Of a stretch of DNA of 64,000 nucleotides, positions 9,433 through 18,932 are shown piece by piece. The stretch covers positions 1 to 64,000 of the forward strand of contig CAWIWC010000007.1 in the NCBI GenBank assembly GCA_963839745.1, given 5' to 3'. The notes below the pieces were generated by a model. That model saw only the letters and a list, made by a program, of their open reading frames with translations. It was not told the DNA's origin and did not search any database. The position numbers were made by a program, and so were the translations under genes. The DNA comes from JAIBJN01 sp963839745. Its GTDB lineage: Bacteria; Actinomycetota; Thermoleophilia; Gaiellales; Gaiellaceae. Position 1 is the stretch's first letter. Each line of letters opens with the position of its first letter.

Positions 9433-12114
9433 CTAGCCGACGTGCTGGAGCGGCGGGCCGACCGGCCCTGCCCGTCGCGATCGCCCGGCCGGCCCTGAGA
9501 GCCCGCGCGTAGGCCTCGGCGCGGCGTCGAGCCGCCGGCCATGACCTCGCCGGTCGAGCGCATCTCGGGGCCGCGGTCGGCCGCGCCGGCGAAGCGGTCG
9601 GACGGGAAGAACGGCCTCCTTCGCCCACGCACGTGTCGGGCGCGGCGCGCTCGGGAAGGTCGAGCGCGGCGAGCGGCTCGCCGAGCATCAGCCGGCAGGC
9701 GAGGTCGACAAGCGGGAGGCCGGTCGCCTTCGCGACGAACGGCACGGTCCGCGAGGCGCGCGGGTTGGCCTCGAGGACGTAGAGCTCGCCGCCGCGCAGC
9801 GCGAGCTGGAGGTTGAGGAGCCCGCGGACGCGCGAGCCCGCGCGCCAGCGCGGGCGGCGATCTCTCGGATCTCCGCGCTCGAGCGCCGGCGTCACGGACG
9901 GCGCCGGGATCACGCAGGCCGAGTCGCCCGGAGTGGACTCCCGCCGGCTCGACGTGCTCGAGGATCGCCGGCCACCCAGGCCCGTCGCCGTCGCAGAGCA
10001 CGTCGACGTCGAGCTCGATCGCGCCCTCGAGGAACTCGTCGACGAGGCGAGGGCTCGTCGACGTCGAGCTCGTCCGGGCCCGCGCGCGACGCGCATGCCG
10101 CCGCCCGCCGAGCACGTAGTGCGGGCGCACGAGCACCGGGTAGCCGATCTCGGCCGCGAGCTCGCGCGCCTCTCGCGGTCGTCTCGGCGACGCCCCAGCG
10201 CGGCGCGCGCAGGCCGAGGCTCGTCGAGCAGCTCGCCGAAGGCGGCCGCGGTCCTCGGCCGCCTCGATCGCCGGCAGCGGGTCGCCGAGGAGCGGCACGC
10301 CCGCGTCGGCGAGCGCGTGCGCGAGCCGCGAGCGGCGTCTGGCCGCCGAGCGTGACGACGACGCCGAGCGGCTGCTCGAGCGCGCAGACGTCGAGCGACG
10401 CGCTCGAGCGTGACCGGCTCGAGGTAGAGGCGGTCGCTCGTGTCGTAGTCGGTCGAGACCGTCTCCGGGTTCGAGTTCAGCGAGCACCGCCTCGTACCCG
10501 AGCGCGCCGGAACGCCTGCGCCGCGCGCGACGCAGCAGTAGTCGAACTCGATCCCCTGGCCGATCCGGTTCGGCCCGGAGCCGAGGATCGACGACCGCGC
10601 GGCCGGTCGCGGCGCCTCGACCGGGTCGGCATCCTCGTACGAGAGGTAGTAGTAGGGCGTCCGCGCCTCGAACTCGGCCGCGCAGGAGTCGACCGCGAGC
10701 CGGCCGGGGCAGCCCGCGCGCGCTACGCACCTCCGCCTCGTCGAGGCCGAGCACCCGCGCGATGCGCGCGTCGGGGAGCCCGAAGCGCTTCGCCGCCGCG
10801 ACGTCGCCGTCGCCGGCGAGCCGTCGCTCCGCCGCCCGGATCGACTCGAGCTCGCGCGTCGAAGTACGGGTGCAGGCCGGGGATCTCCGGCAGCTCGTCC
10901 GTCGTCCTCGCGCCCATCGAGCGCCTTCAGGAACGCCTCCGGGAAGGTGCGGCCGAGCCCGAGCGCCTCGCCGATCGCGCGCATCTCGGTGCCGAGCGTC
11001 GGCTCGGCGCCGGGGAACTTCTCGAAGTCGAAGCGCGGCGCCTTGACCGCGACGTAGTCGAGCGCCGGCTCGAAGGCGGCGCTCGAGCTGCCCGGTGATG
11101 TCGTTCGGGAGCTCGTCGAGCGTGTAGCCGACGGCGAGCAGCGCGGCGAGCTTCGCGATCGGGAAGCCGGTCGCCTTCGACGCGAGCGCCGAGGAGCGCG
11201 ACACGCGCGGGTTCATCTCGATCAGCGACGAGCTCGCGCGCTCGCCGGCTCGTACGGCGAACTGCACGTTCGCGCCGCCGGTGGCGACGCCGACCGTGCG
11301 GGCGCAGGCGAACGCGGCCTCGCGCAGGCGCTGGTACTCCGCGTCGGGAGCGTCTGCTGCGGCGCGACCGTCCACGAGTCGCCGGTGTGGACGCCCATCG
11401 GGTCGAGGTTCTCGATCGAGCAGACGACGACGCAGTTCCCGGCCGCGTCGCACCATGACCTCGAGCTCGAACTCCTGCCAGCCGGCGAGCGAGCGCTCGA
11501 CGAGCACCTGGCCGACCGGGCTCGCGCGCGAGACCGTGCCTCGACGCGCGCGCGCAGCTCCTCCGCGGTTCGCGGCGAGCCCGCCGCCCTCGCCGCCCGA
11601 GCGTGAACGCCGGGCGGACGACGGCCGGCAGCGGAGCCCCGTCCGAGCTCGGCGAGCGAGCGTGCACGACGACGCTCTCGGGCACCGGCAGCCCTGCCGC
11701 TTCCATCGCCTCGCGGAACGCGGAGCCGGTCCTCGGCGCGGCGGATCGCGTCCAGGTCGGCGCCGATCAGCTCGACCCCGAGCGCGCCGAGCGTCGCCGG
11801 CCTCCGCCAGCTCGACCGCGAGGTTGAGCGCCGTCTGGCCGCCGAGCGTGGGGAGGAGCGCGTCGGGCCGCTCCCGCTCGATGACCGCGGCGACCGCGTC
11901 GGCGTCGAGCGGCTCGAGGTAGGTCGCGTCGGCCCACTCGGGGTCGGTCATGATCGTCGCCGGGTTCGAGTTCACGAGGACGACCCGGTAGCCCTCGGCC
12001 CGCAGCACCCGGCAGGCCTGCGACGCCCGAGTAGTCGAACTCGCAGCCCTGCCCGATGCGGATCGGCCCGGAGCCGACGATCAGGATGCTGCGAAGGTCG
12101 GTGCGCTTCGGCAC
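9433..12114 (-). CDS. carB: Carbamoyl-phosphate synthase large chain, frame heavily broken, C-terminal domain apparently absent
   Basis: Starts at GTG 12114 (VPKRTDLRSILIVGSGPIRIG) and can be followed through many frame changes: LVNSNPATIMTD, GGQTALNLAVELA, SLAGWQEFELEVM, EMNPRVSRSSALASKATG, then the second half with LNSNPETVSTDYDTSDRLY, YVLGGRGMRV and MRSTGEVMA. It joins ammonia, bicarbonate and two ATP into carbamoyl phosphate for arginine and pyrimidines. Most breaks are single extra bases (for example a C within CGGCGGC near 10,100). After MRSTGEVMA only about 40 codons remain before TAG at 9433, so the usual MGS-like regulatory domain of about 140 residues is missing. carA lies directly upstream. 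Confidence 0.88.
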
Positions 12115-13173
12115 GCGGCCGCGATGCGGTCGAAGAAGGGCAGGGCGTCGAGCGGCCCGGGCGCCGCCTCCGGGTGGAACTGCAGCGTGGTGAAGTCCGT
12201 CGCCCTCGAGCCCCTCGACGGTCCCGTCGTTGAGCGACAGGTGGCTGACCTCGGCGGCGTCGCGCGGCCTCGACGGCGTAGCCGTGGTTCTGCGACCGTC
12301 ACGAGCACGCGGCTCGCGCCCGCGCTCCCGCACGGGATGGTTGGCGCCGCGGTGGCCGAAGGGCAGCTTGAACGTCCGCAGGCCGAGCGCGAGGGCGACG
12401 AGCTGGTGCCCGAGGCAGATGCCGAAGAGCGGCACGCGCCCGAGCAGCTCCGCGCACCGTCTCGACCTGGCTCGACGAGCTGCGCCGGGTCGCCCGGGCC
12501 GTTGCCGACGAGCACCGCCGCCGGGTCGAGCTCGAGGATCGCGTCGGCGTCCGACGTGCGCGGGCACGACGACCGCCTCGAGGCCCGTCTCCGCGAGGCG
12601 CCGGAGGATCGAGCGCTTGCAGCCGAGGTCGAGCGACGACCACGCGGGGGCCCGAGCCGAAGCGAGAACGGCTCGGGCGTCCCGGCCTCGAGCGGCGAGC
12701 GGTGGCGTCGCAGGCCGGCACGGCGAGCACGCGCTCGCAGTCGAGGTGCGGCTCGGCGAGCGCCCGCGCGTGCAGCTCCTCGGGCTGGCGCGTCGCCGAG
12801 CGCGCAGCGCATCGGCGCCCTCGGTGCGGATGCGGCGGACGAGCGCGCGCGTGTCGACGTCGTCGAGCGCGGCGACGCCCTGCGTCCGGCGAGCCAGGCC
12901 GCCCACGCCGGCCGGGCCCGCCGCATGACGACGCCCGCGCGTCTAGACGCGCGACGACTCGACGCCGGCCCTGGTCGACGCCGTAGTTGCCGACGAGCGG
13001 ATAGCTGAACACGAGCACCTGGCGCCGCATAGCTTGGGTCGGTGACGGCCTCCTCGTAGCCGGCCATCGCGGTCGTGAAGCAGATCTCGCCCGCGGCGAC
13101 GCCGCCGGCGCGCCGACCGGCGCGGCCGGCGGAAGACCGTGCCGTCCTCGAGGACGAGATGTGCGCGCTGCAT
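12081..13173 (-). CDS. carA: Carbamoyl-phosphate synthase small chain (glutaminase), frame broken
   Basis: Starts MQRAHLVLEDGTVFR at ATG 13173; an in-frame ATG at 13185 lies inside a putative ArgR site and is less likely. Recognisable parts in changing frames are EICFTTAMAGYEEAVTDPSY, LVGNYGVDQ, the class I amidotransferase core GICLGHQL with the nucleophilic Cys, GHRGANHP and FHPEAAPGPLDALPFFDR. It hydrolyses glutamine and passes ammonia to CarB. The frame moves repeatedly by one extra base, as elsewhere in this tract. The end at 12081 overlaps the carB start by 34 bases and is uncertain because of the frame errors. Confidence 0.85.
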
Positions 13174-13179
13174 GCTGTC

Positions 13180-13214
13180 TTGCATACTTACGCATGATTC
13201 TGCATAATACGCAA
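13180..13214. promoter_or_regulatory. Divergent carA/argC promoter with two ARG-box-like operators
   Basis: Two similar inverted repeats lie 20 bases apart: TGCATA-CT-TACGCA at 13181-13194 and TGCATA-A-TACGCA at 13201-13213. Their spacing and placement between carA and argC fit ArgR hexamer sites. In the argC direction TTGCAT (13180-13185) and CATAAT (13203-13208) are separated by 17 bases and would start transcription at or just before ATG 13218, giving a leaderless message under direct ArgR control. The argR gene lies in the same cluster. Confidence 0.7.
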
Positions 13215-13217
13215 CCC

Positions 13218-14222
13218 ATGGCATATGCCGCGATCCTCGGTGCCTCCGGCTACTCCGGACAGGAGACGCTCGACCGGGTGCTCGCGCATCCGGAGCTCGA
13301 GCTGGTCGCGCTCGGCTCGGACTCGCTGGCCGGGGAGCCCGCGAGCGCGCTCGACCCGCGCCTGGCGCGGAACGGCGCCGCCTACGCGCCCGCCTTCGTC
13401 CCGAACGACGAGGCGCTCGCGAGCGGCGCCGACGTCGTCTTCCTCTGCCTCGGCCACGAGCACGCCGCCGCGCTCGAGCCGCCCGCGACGCGGCGTCGTC
13501 GTCGACCTCTCCGGCGCTCACCGGCTCGGCGACCCGCTCGCGTACGACGAGTGGTACGGCTTCGTCGCATCCCGCGGCCCGACGATCTCGAGCGACTGGA
13601 GCGTACGCGCTTCCCGAGCTCCTGCCGCCGACCGGCCGGCTCGTCGCCAACCCCGGCTGCTACGCGACCGCCGTTCTGCTCGCGCTCGCTCCCGCTCGCC
13701 GGCGCGATCGACCCGACGAGCGTCGTCGTCGACGCGAAGTCGGGCGTCTCGGGCGCCGGCCGGGCGCTCAAGGCGAGCTCGCACGCCGGCGCGGTGCTCG
13801 AGAACGTCACGCCGTACCGGGTCGGCGCGCACCAGCACGCGCCGGAGATCGCGCAGGCGCTCGGCTTCCCCGTCTGCTTCGTCCCGCACCTGCTGCCCGT
13901 GCGGCGCGGCCTGATCGCCACCTGCTACGCCCACGCCGGTCGCGGACGACCTGCGGGAGCGGCTCGAGGCGGCCTACGCGGCGCTCCGACGGCGGTCACC
14001 GTGCTGCCGGAGGGCATCGCGCCCGAGCTCTCGCGCGTGCAGGGCACCGACGCCGCCGAGATCGGCGCTCTTCACCGACCGCGTCGACCGGGCCGCGCGA
14101 TCGTCATCTGCGCGCTCGACAACCTCGGCAAGGGCGCGGCCGGGCAGGCGATCCAGAACGCGAACCTCGCGCTCGGGCTCGCCGAGACCGAGGGGCTGCG
14201 GCTGCCGGGGGTGCTCGTATGA
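13218..14222 (+). CDS. argC: N-acetyl-gamma-glutamyl-phosphate reductase, frame broken
   Basis: ATG 13218 gives MAYAAILGASGYSGQETLDR, the NADP-binding start of ArgC. GVVVDLSGAHRLGDP, LVANPGCYATA with the catalytic Cys, DAKSGVSGAGR, PHLLPVRRGLIATCYA and DNLGKGAAGQAIQNANLALG follow in order. The frame leaves and returns twice (about 13,490-13,690 and 13,935-14,075), consistent with groups of three single-base insertions. It carries out the third step of ornithine synthesis. The stop at 14220-14222 overlaps the argJ ATG (ATGA). Confidence 0.9.
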   Translation: MAYAAILGASGYSGQETLDRVLAHPELELVALGSDSLAGEPASALDPRLARNGAAYAPAFVPNDEALASGADVVFLCLGHEHAAALEPPATRRRRRPLRRSPARRPARVRRVVRLRRIPRPDDLERLERTRFPSSCRRPAGSSPTPAATRPPFCSRSLPLAGAIDPTSVVVDAKSGVSGAGRALKASSHAGAVLENVTPYRVGAHQHAPEIAQALGFPVCFVPHLLPVRRGLIATCYAHAGRGRPAGAARGGLRGAPTAVTVLPEGIAPELSRVQGTDAAEIGALHRPRRPGRAIVICALDNLGKGAAGQAIQNANLALGLAETEGLRLPGVLV

Positions 14223-15394
14223 GCGTCACCGCCGCCCAGAGGCTTCGTCGCCAGCGGCGTCGAGCGCGGGCATCCGGCGGTCGGCACCGCGACCTCGCCG
14301 CTCGTGCGCTCGCTCGTCGCCGGCGGTCGGCGCGGCGCATGTTCACGACGCAACCGCGTGCAGGCGGCGCCGGTCATGGTCTCGAAGGCGCACCTGGCCG
14401 ACGCCGCAGCCGCAGGCCGTCGTGGTCAACTCGGGCGTCGCCAACGCGGCGACCGGCGAGCGCGGCGAGCTCGACGCGCATCGCGACCGCCGCCGAGGCG
14501 GCGAGGCTGCTCGACCTGCGGGCCGAGCAGGTGCTCGTCCTCTCGACCGGCGTGATCGGCGTCCAGCTGCCGCTGGAGAAGGTGCGCGCGGGCCTGCGCA
14601 GCGCCGCGGCTGCGCTCTCGCCCGGACGGCGGCGCCGACGCCGCGGAGGCGATCCTGACCACCGACACGCGGGCCGAAGGAGGCCGTCGCCCAGCGGGAC
14701 GGGTTCACGGTGGGCGGCATGGCCAAGGGCTCCGGGATGATCCACCCGGCGCTCGCGACGATGCTCGCCGTCGTGACGACCGACTACCCGCTCGAGCCCG
14801 GCGAGGCGGACGCGTTCCTGCGTCCGGCGGTCGACGAGAGCTTCAACCGGATCTCGGTCGACGGCGAGTGCTCGACGAACGACGCCGTCGCTGCTGCTCG
14901 CGAACGGCGCCATCGGCTGCGCGCCGCGCGACGACGCACGCCTTCGCGGCGGCGCTGAACGAGGTCTGCGCCGAGCTCTGCGCGCGCCAGATCGTCGAGG
15001 ACGGCGAGGGCGCGACCGTCCTGCTCGAGATCAACGTGGCCGGCGCCGTCGAGCGAGCCGAGGCCGACGCGATCGCGCGCCGGATCGCCACCTCGCCGCT
15101 CGTGAAGACGGCGGCCTTCGGCCGCGACCCGAACTGGGGCCGCGTGCTCGCCGCAGCGGGCTCGGCGCCCTTCAACGGCGGCTTCGCCCAGCTCGACCCG
15201 AACCGCCTCGCGCTCGCGCTTCAACGGGACGACCGTTTTCGGACGGCGCGCCGCTCGGCGCGGAGCCCGACGCTCGCCGGTCCGTCGCTGCCGCATCGAG
15301 CTCGACCTCGGCCTGGGCGCCGGGCGCGCCTCGCTACCTCGCCTCCGACCTCACCTACGACTACGTCCGCATCAACGCGGAGTACACGACGTGA
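14219..15394 (+). CDS. argJ: Bifunctional ornithine acetyltransferase/N-acetylglutamate synthase, frame broken
   Basis: Pieces in order: VTAAQRF.ASG at the start, MFTTNRVQAAPV-like text, VVNSGVANAATGE, LVLSTGVIGVQLP, a GFTVGGMAKGSGMIHPALATML stretch whose Thr is the self-cleavage nucleophile region, SFNRISVDGECSTNDA, and FGRDPNWGRVLAAAG, ending YDYVRINAEYTT. ArgJ moves the acetyl group from N-acetylornithine to glutamate. Several single-base insertions interrupt it. Start 14219 overlaps argC, and the stop overlaps argB GTG 15391 (GTGA). Confidence 0.9.
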
Positions 15395-16072
15395 GCCTCC
15401 TCGTCGTGAAGTGCGGCGGAGCCGTGGCGCGGGCCTCGGCCGCGCGCGGTCGCAGAGCCTCGGCGCCGGCTGGGCACGAGCGTCGTGCGTCGTCCACGGC
15501 GCCGGCCCGCAGATCTCGGCCGAGATGGAGCGCCTCGGCCTGCCGGTCGCGTTCGTCGGCGGCCGCCGCGTGACCGACGGCCGCTGCGCTCGACGGTCGT
15601 GCGCGAGTCGCTCGCGCGCGTGAACGCTCGAGCTCTGCGCCGCGCTCGGCCCGGGCGCCGTCGGCCTGATGGGCGACGAGATCGGCCTGGAGGCGACACG
15701 TGTTCCCGAGCTCGGCCTCGTCGGTGAGCCGCTCCCCGCGCCGCCCTGCGCGCGGTCGTGGACGCGCTCGCGGCGGGCCGGATCCCGGTGGTCGCGCCGC
15801 TCGCGCGGGGACCGCTGAACGTGAACGCCGACGAGGCTGCGGGCGCGCTCGCAGTCGGCCTCGGGCGCCGAGCGGCTCCTCTTCATCACCGACGTACCGG
15901 GCGTTCTCGTCGACGGAGCCCTCGTCTCCTTCGATCGAGGCCGACGAGGCCGACCGGCTGCTCGACGACGGCTCCTTCGAGGGCGGGATCGTCCCGAAGC
16001 TGCGCGCCGCCGTGCGCGCTGCACGGCTCGGGCGTCCGCGCGGAGATCGGCGAGACGGCGGTGCTGCCGTGA
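15391..16072 (+). CDS. argB: Acetylglutamate kinase, frame broken
   Basis: GTG 15391 begins SLLVVKCGGAVA, the phosphate-binding start of the amino acid kinase family. Further pieces are VVHGAGPQISAEMERLGLPV, FVGGRRVTDG, GLMGDEIGL, AGRIPVVAPL, LNVNADEAAGALA, LLFITDVPGVLVDG and EGGIVPKLRAAV, ending GVRAEIGETAVLP. It phosphorylates N-acetylglutamate, usually the step inhibited by arginine. Insertions break it in several places, for example near 15,630. GTGA overlaps exist at both ends. Confidence 0.88.
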
Positions 16073-17238
16073 CGCCGTCACCGCCCATCCGCGCCGTGCT
16101 GCCGACCTACGCTCGGCTCGGACGTCACCTTCGTGCGAGGGCGACGGCGCCTGGCTCGTCGACGACGACGGGCGCAGCGCTACCTCGACTTCGCCGCCGG
16201 CATCGCCGTCGTCGGCCTCGGCCACTGCCACCCCGCGCGTCACTCGCCGCCGCGCACGCCCAGCTCGAGCGGCTCTGGCACGTCTCCAACCTCTACTGGA
16301 CGCGAGCCGATGTCCAGGCTCGCCGACCGGCTCTCCGAGCGCTTCGGCGGCGCGCAGGCCTTCTTCTGCAACTCCGGCGCCGAGGCGATCGAGGCCGCGC
16401 TCAAGTACGCGCGCAAGGCGACTGGCAGGCACGGCGTCGTCGCGCTCGAGGGCTCCTTCCACGGGCGTACGCTCGGCGCGCTCTCGGCGTCACCGGGCCA
16501 GCCCGGCGAAGCGCGCGGCGTTCGAGCCGCTGCCGCCGGCCGGTTCGCTTCGCGCGGCCGAATGACGTCGAGTCGCTGGGGGCGGCGTGTCGACGACGAC
16601 ACGGGCCTGCGTCCTCCTCGAGCCCGATGCTCGGGCGAGGGCGGGGTCATCCCGCTGGCCCCGGAGTTCATCCAGGCGGCGGCGCGAGCTCGCCGCCCAG
16701 GCACGGCGCGTTCCTCTGCCTCGACGAGATTCAGACCGGCGTCGGGCGGACGGGCACGTTCTTCGCCTTCGAGCAGCTCGGCGTCCGGCCCGACCTGGTC
16801 ACGCTGGCCAAGGGCCTCGCGAACGGGCTCCCGATCGGCTGCCTGCTCGTCGCCGAGGAGGCCGCGGGCGCGTTCGAGCCGGGCGACCACGCGTCGACCT
16901 TCGGCGGCAACCCGGTCGCCTGCGCGGCCGCGTGCGCCGTCGTGCGACGCCGTCGACGACGACGCTGCTCGCCCGCGTCCGCGACGTCGGGCGCGCGAGC
17001 TGCGCGCCGGCCTCGCCGCGCATCGCCGCGCGTTCAGCGACGTGCGCGGCGCTCGGGCTCCTCATCGGCGCCGAGCTCGATCGGCCCGCCGCCGCGGTCG
17101 TCGCCGAATGCCTCGAGCACGGGCTCGCTCGTCGACGTCCGCCGGCGAGCGTGTACTTCGCCTGACGCCGCCGCTCGTCGTCGACCGCGGCGAGGTCGAC
17201 GCAGGCCCTCGACGATCCTCGGGGAGGTGCTTGCATGA
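16069..17238 (+). CDS. argD: Acetylornithine aminotransferase, frame broken
   Basis: GTG 16069. LPTYARSDVTFVRGEGAWL-like text can be pieced together at the start, then YLDFAAGIAVVGLGHCHP, FFCNSGAEAIEAALKYARKATG, FHGRTLGALS, the PLP-site region FLCLDEIQTGVGRTGTFFAFE, LVTLAKGLANGLPIGCLL with the PLP lysine, and HASTFGGNPVACAAA. This is a class III aminotransferase of the ArgD type. The argF gene that often follows argD is missing; argR starts instead at the ATGA overlap. Confidence 0.9.
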   Translation: MTPSPPIRAVLPTYARLGRHLRARATAPGSSTTTGAALPRLRRRHRRRRPRPLPPRASLAAAHAQLERLWHVSNLYWTRADVQARRPALRALRRRAGLLLQLRRRGDRGRAQVRAQGDWQARRRRARGLLPRAYARRALGVTGPARRSARRSSRCRRPVRFARPNDVESLGAACRRRHGPASSSSPMLGRGRGHPAGPGVHPGGGASSPPRHGAFLCLDEIQTGVGRTGTFFAFEQLGVRPDLVTLAKGLANGLPIGCLLVAEEAAGAFEPGDHASTFGGNPVACAAACAVVRRRRRRRCSPASATSGARAARRPRRASPRVQRRARRSGSSSAPSSIGPPPRSSPNASSTGSLVDVRRRACTSPDAAARRRPRRGRRRPSTILGEVLA

Positions 17239-17717
17239 ACCGACGACGACGCGCCAGGGCGCGATCCTGCGCCTCGTCCGCGAGCGTGACGATCTCGACG
17301 CAGAGCCGAGCTCGCGGACGCGCTCCGCGCTGCCGGGCCACGAGGTCGTGCAGACGACGGTCTCGCGGGACGTCCACGAGCTCGGGCTTGCGCAAGGTGC
17401 GCACCGGCGAGCGGCGGGCTCGTCTACGCGCCGCCGGATGCTCCCGACGCCGACGGCCTGCGCGCGCTCGGCGCGGCGCTCCGACGCTGGGCGCTCGACG
17501 TTCGAGGCGAGCGGCAACATCGTCGTCGATCACTCACGCCGCGCGGCTACGCGGACGCCGCTCGCGCGACGCGATCGACGCGTCCGGCCACCCGCACGTC
17601 GCTCGGGACCGATCGCCGGCGACAACACGATCATCGTCGTCGCCCGCGAGGGCGTCACCGGCGCCGAGCTCGCGCGACGAGCTCCGAGCAGCTACGCTGA
17701 TGGAAGGAGCTGCATGA
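17235..17717 (+). CDS. argR: Arginine repressor ArgR, frame broken
   Basis: ATG 17235 overlaps the argD stop. The N-terminal winged helix reads QGAILRLVRERDDLDAE and EVVQTTVSRDVHELGL, where TVSRDVxELGL is the ArgR recognition helix. The C-terminal oligomerisation and arginine-binding domain is represented by GNIVV, ALARAIDASGHPHV and GTIAGDNTIIVVAREGVTG. It represses arginine genes by binding ARG boxes, with arginine as co-repressor; likely targets are the two sites between carA and argC. The stop overlaps argG ATG 17714. Confidence 0.88.
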   Translation: MNRRRRARARSCASSASVTISTQSRARGRAPRCRATRSCRRRSRGTSTSSGLRKVRTGERRARLRAAGCSRRRRPARARRGAPTLGARRSRRAATSSSITHAARLRGRRSRDAIDASGHPHVARDRSPATTRSSSSPARASPAPSSRDELRAATLMEGAA

Positions 17718-18932
17718 CAGCACGGCGGTCCTCGCCTACTCGCGGCGGGCTCGACACGAGCTGCGCCATCGCCTGGCTCAAGGAGGACTACGGCTTCGAC
17801 GAGGTCGTCGCCGTGCTCGTCGACGTCGGCCAGGACGTTCGACCTCGACGAGCCGGTCGCTCGCGCGGCCCGGCGGCCGGCGCCGACGACGTCGTCGTCG
17901 CTCGACCGGCAAGGACGCTTCGCGGACGAGCAGGTCGCGAAGGCGCTCAAGGCGAACGCGCTCTACGAGGGCAAGTACCCGCTCGTCTCCGCGCTCTCGC
18001 GGCCGGTGATCGCCGAGGCGGTCGCGTCGCTGGCGCTCGAGCTGGGCGCCGAGGCGGTCGTCCACGGCTGCACCGGCAAGGGCAACGACCAGCTGCGCTT
18101 CGAGCTCGCGTTCAGGGCGAACTACCCCGGCGTGCGCGTGATCGCGCCGCTCCGCGACACGGTCTGGACGCGCGAGGACGAGATCGCCTACGCGCTCGCC
18201 CGCCGCATCCCGGTCACGCAGACCGCGGCCTCGCCGTACTCGATCGACGAGAACCTCTTCGGCCGCTCGATCGAGGCGGGGATCCTCGAGGACCCGTGGG
18301 CGGCGCCGCCGGAAGACGCCTACGTGCTCACGGCTCGCCCGGACGACGGCGCCGGCGCCCGTCGGAGGTCGTGATCGGCTTCGCCGCGGGGCTGCCGGTC
18401 GCGCTCGACGGCGATCGAGCTCGGCCTCGTCGACCTCGTCGCCGAGCTGAACGAGCGCGCAGGCGCGTACGGCATCGGCCGGATCGACATGATCGAGAAC
18501 CGCGCGGTCGGCATCAAGAGCCGCGAGGTCTACGAGGCGCCGGCCGCGCTGGTCGCTGATCGAGGCGCACCGCGCGCTCGAGGACCTCGTCCTGACGAAG
18601 GCCGAGCTCCAGGATGAAGCGCAGGCTCGAGGATGCGCTGGACGCAGCTCGTCTACGAGGGGCACTGGTTCAGCCCGCTGCGCGAGGCGATCGACGCCTT
18701 CGTCGACGCGACGCAGGAGCGTCGTCGAGCGGCGAGGTGCGGGTCGAGCTGCGGCCCGCGACGGCGGTCGTCGACCGGGCGGCGCTCGGCGCAGGCGCTC
18801 TACGCCGAGACGCTCGCGTCGTACGGCGCGGGCGAGACGTTCCCGCACGCGGCGGCCGAGGGCTACGTCCAGATCGCGGCCCTGGAGACCGAGCTGGCCG
18901 CTGCCCGCGCTCGGAAGGGAGCGCCGGTCTGA
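17714..18932 (+). CDS. argG: Argininosuccinate synthase, frame broken
   Basis: The start (ATG 17714) leads to an ATP-binding loop that should read LAYSGGLDTSCA but is distorted by compensating errors; CAIAWLKEDYGFDEVVAVLVDVGQD is clean. An extra G near 17,837 breaks the frame. Later pieces are YPLVSALSRPVIAEAV, VVHGCTGKGNDQLRFELAF, VRVIAPLRDTVWTREDEIAYA, SIDENLFGRSIEAGILEDPW and IGRIDMIENRAVGIKSREVYE. It joins citrulline and aspartate. The last 100 codons (18,633-18,932) are in one frame. The stop overlaps a CTG that appears to start argH. Confidence 0.9.

Noticed and set aside
10460..10480. GGTTCGAGTTC, resembling a tRNA T-loop, here and again near 11,952
   Set aside because: Both are antisense to the carB motifs LNSNPETVSTD and VNSNPATIMTD, and no cloverleaf can be built around them.
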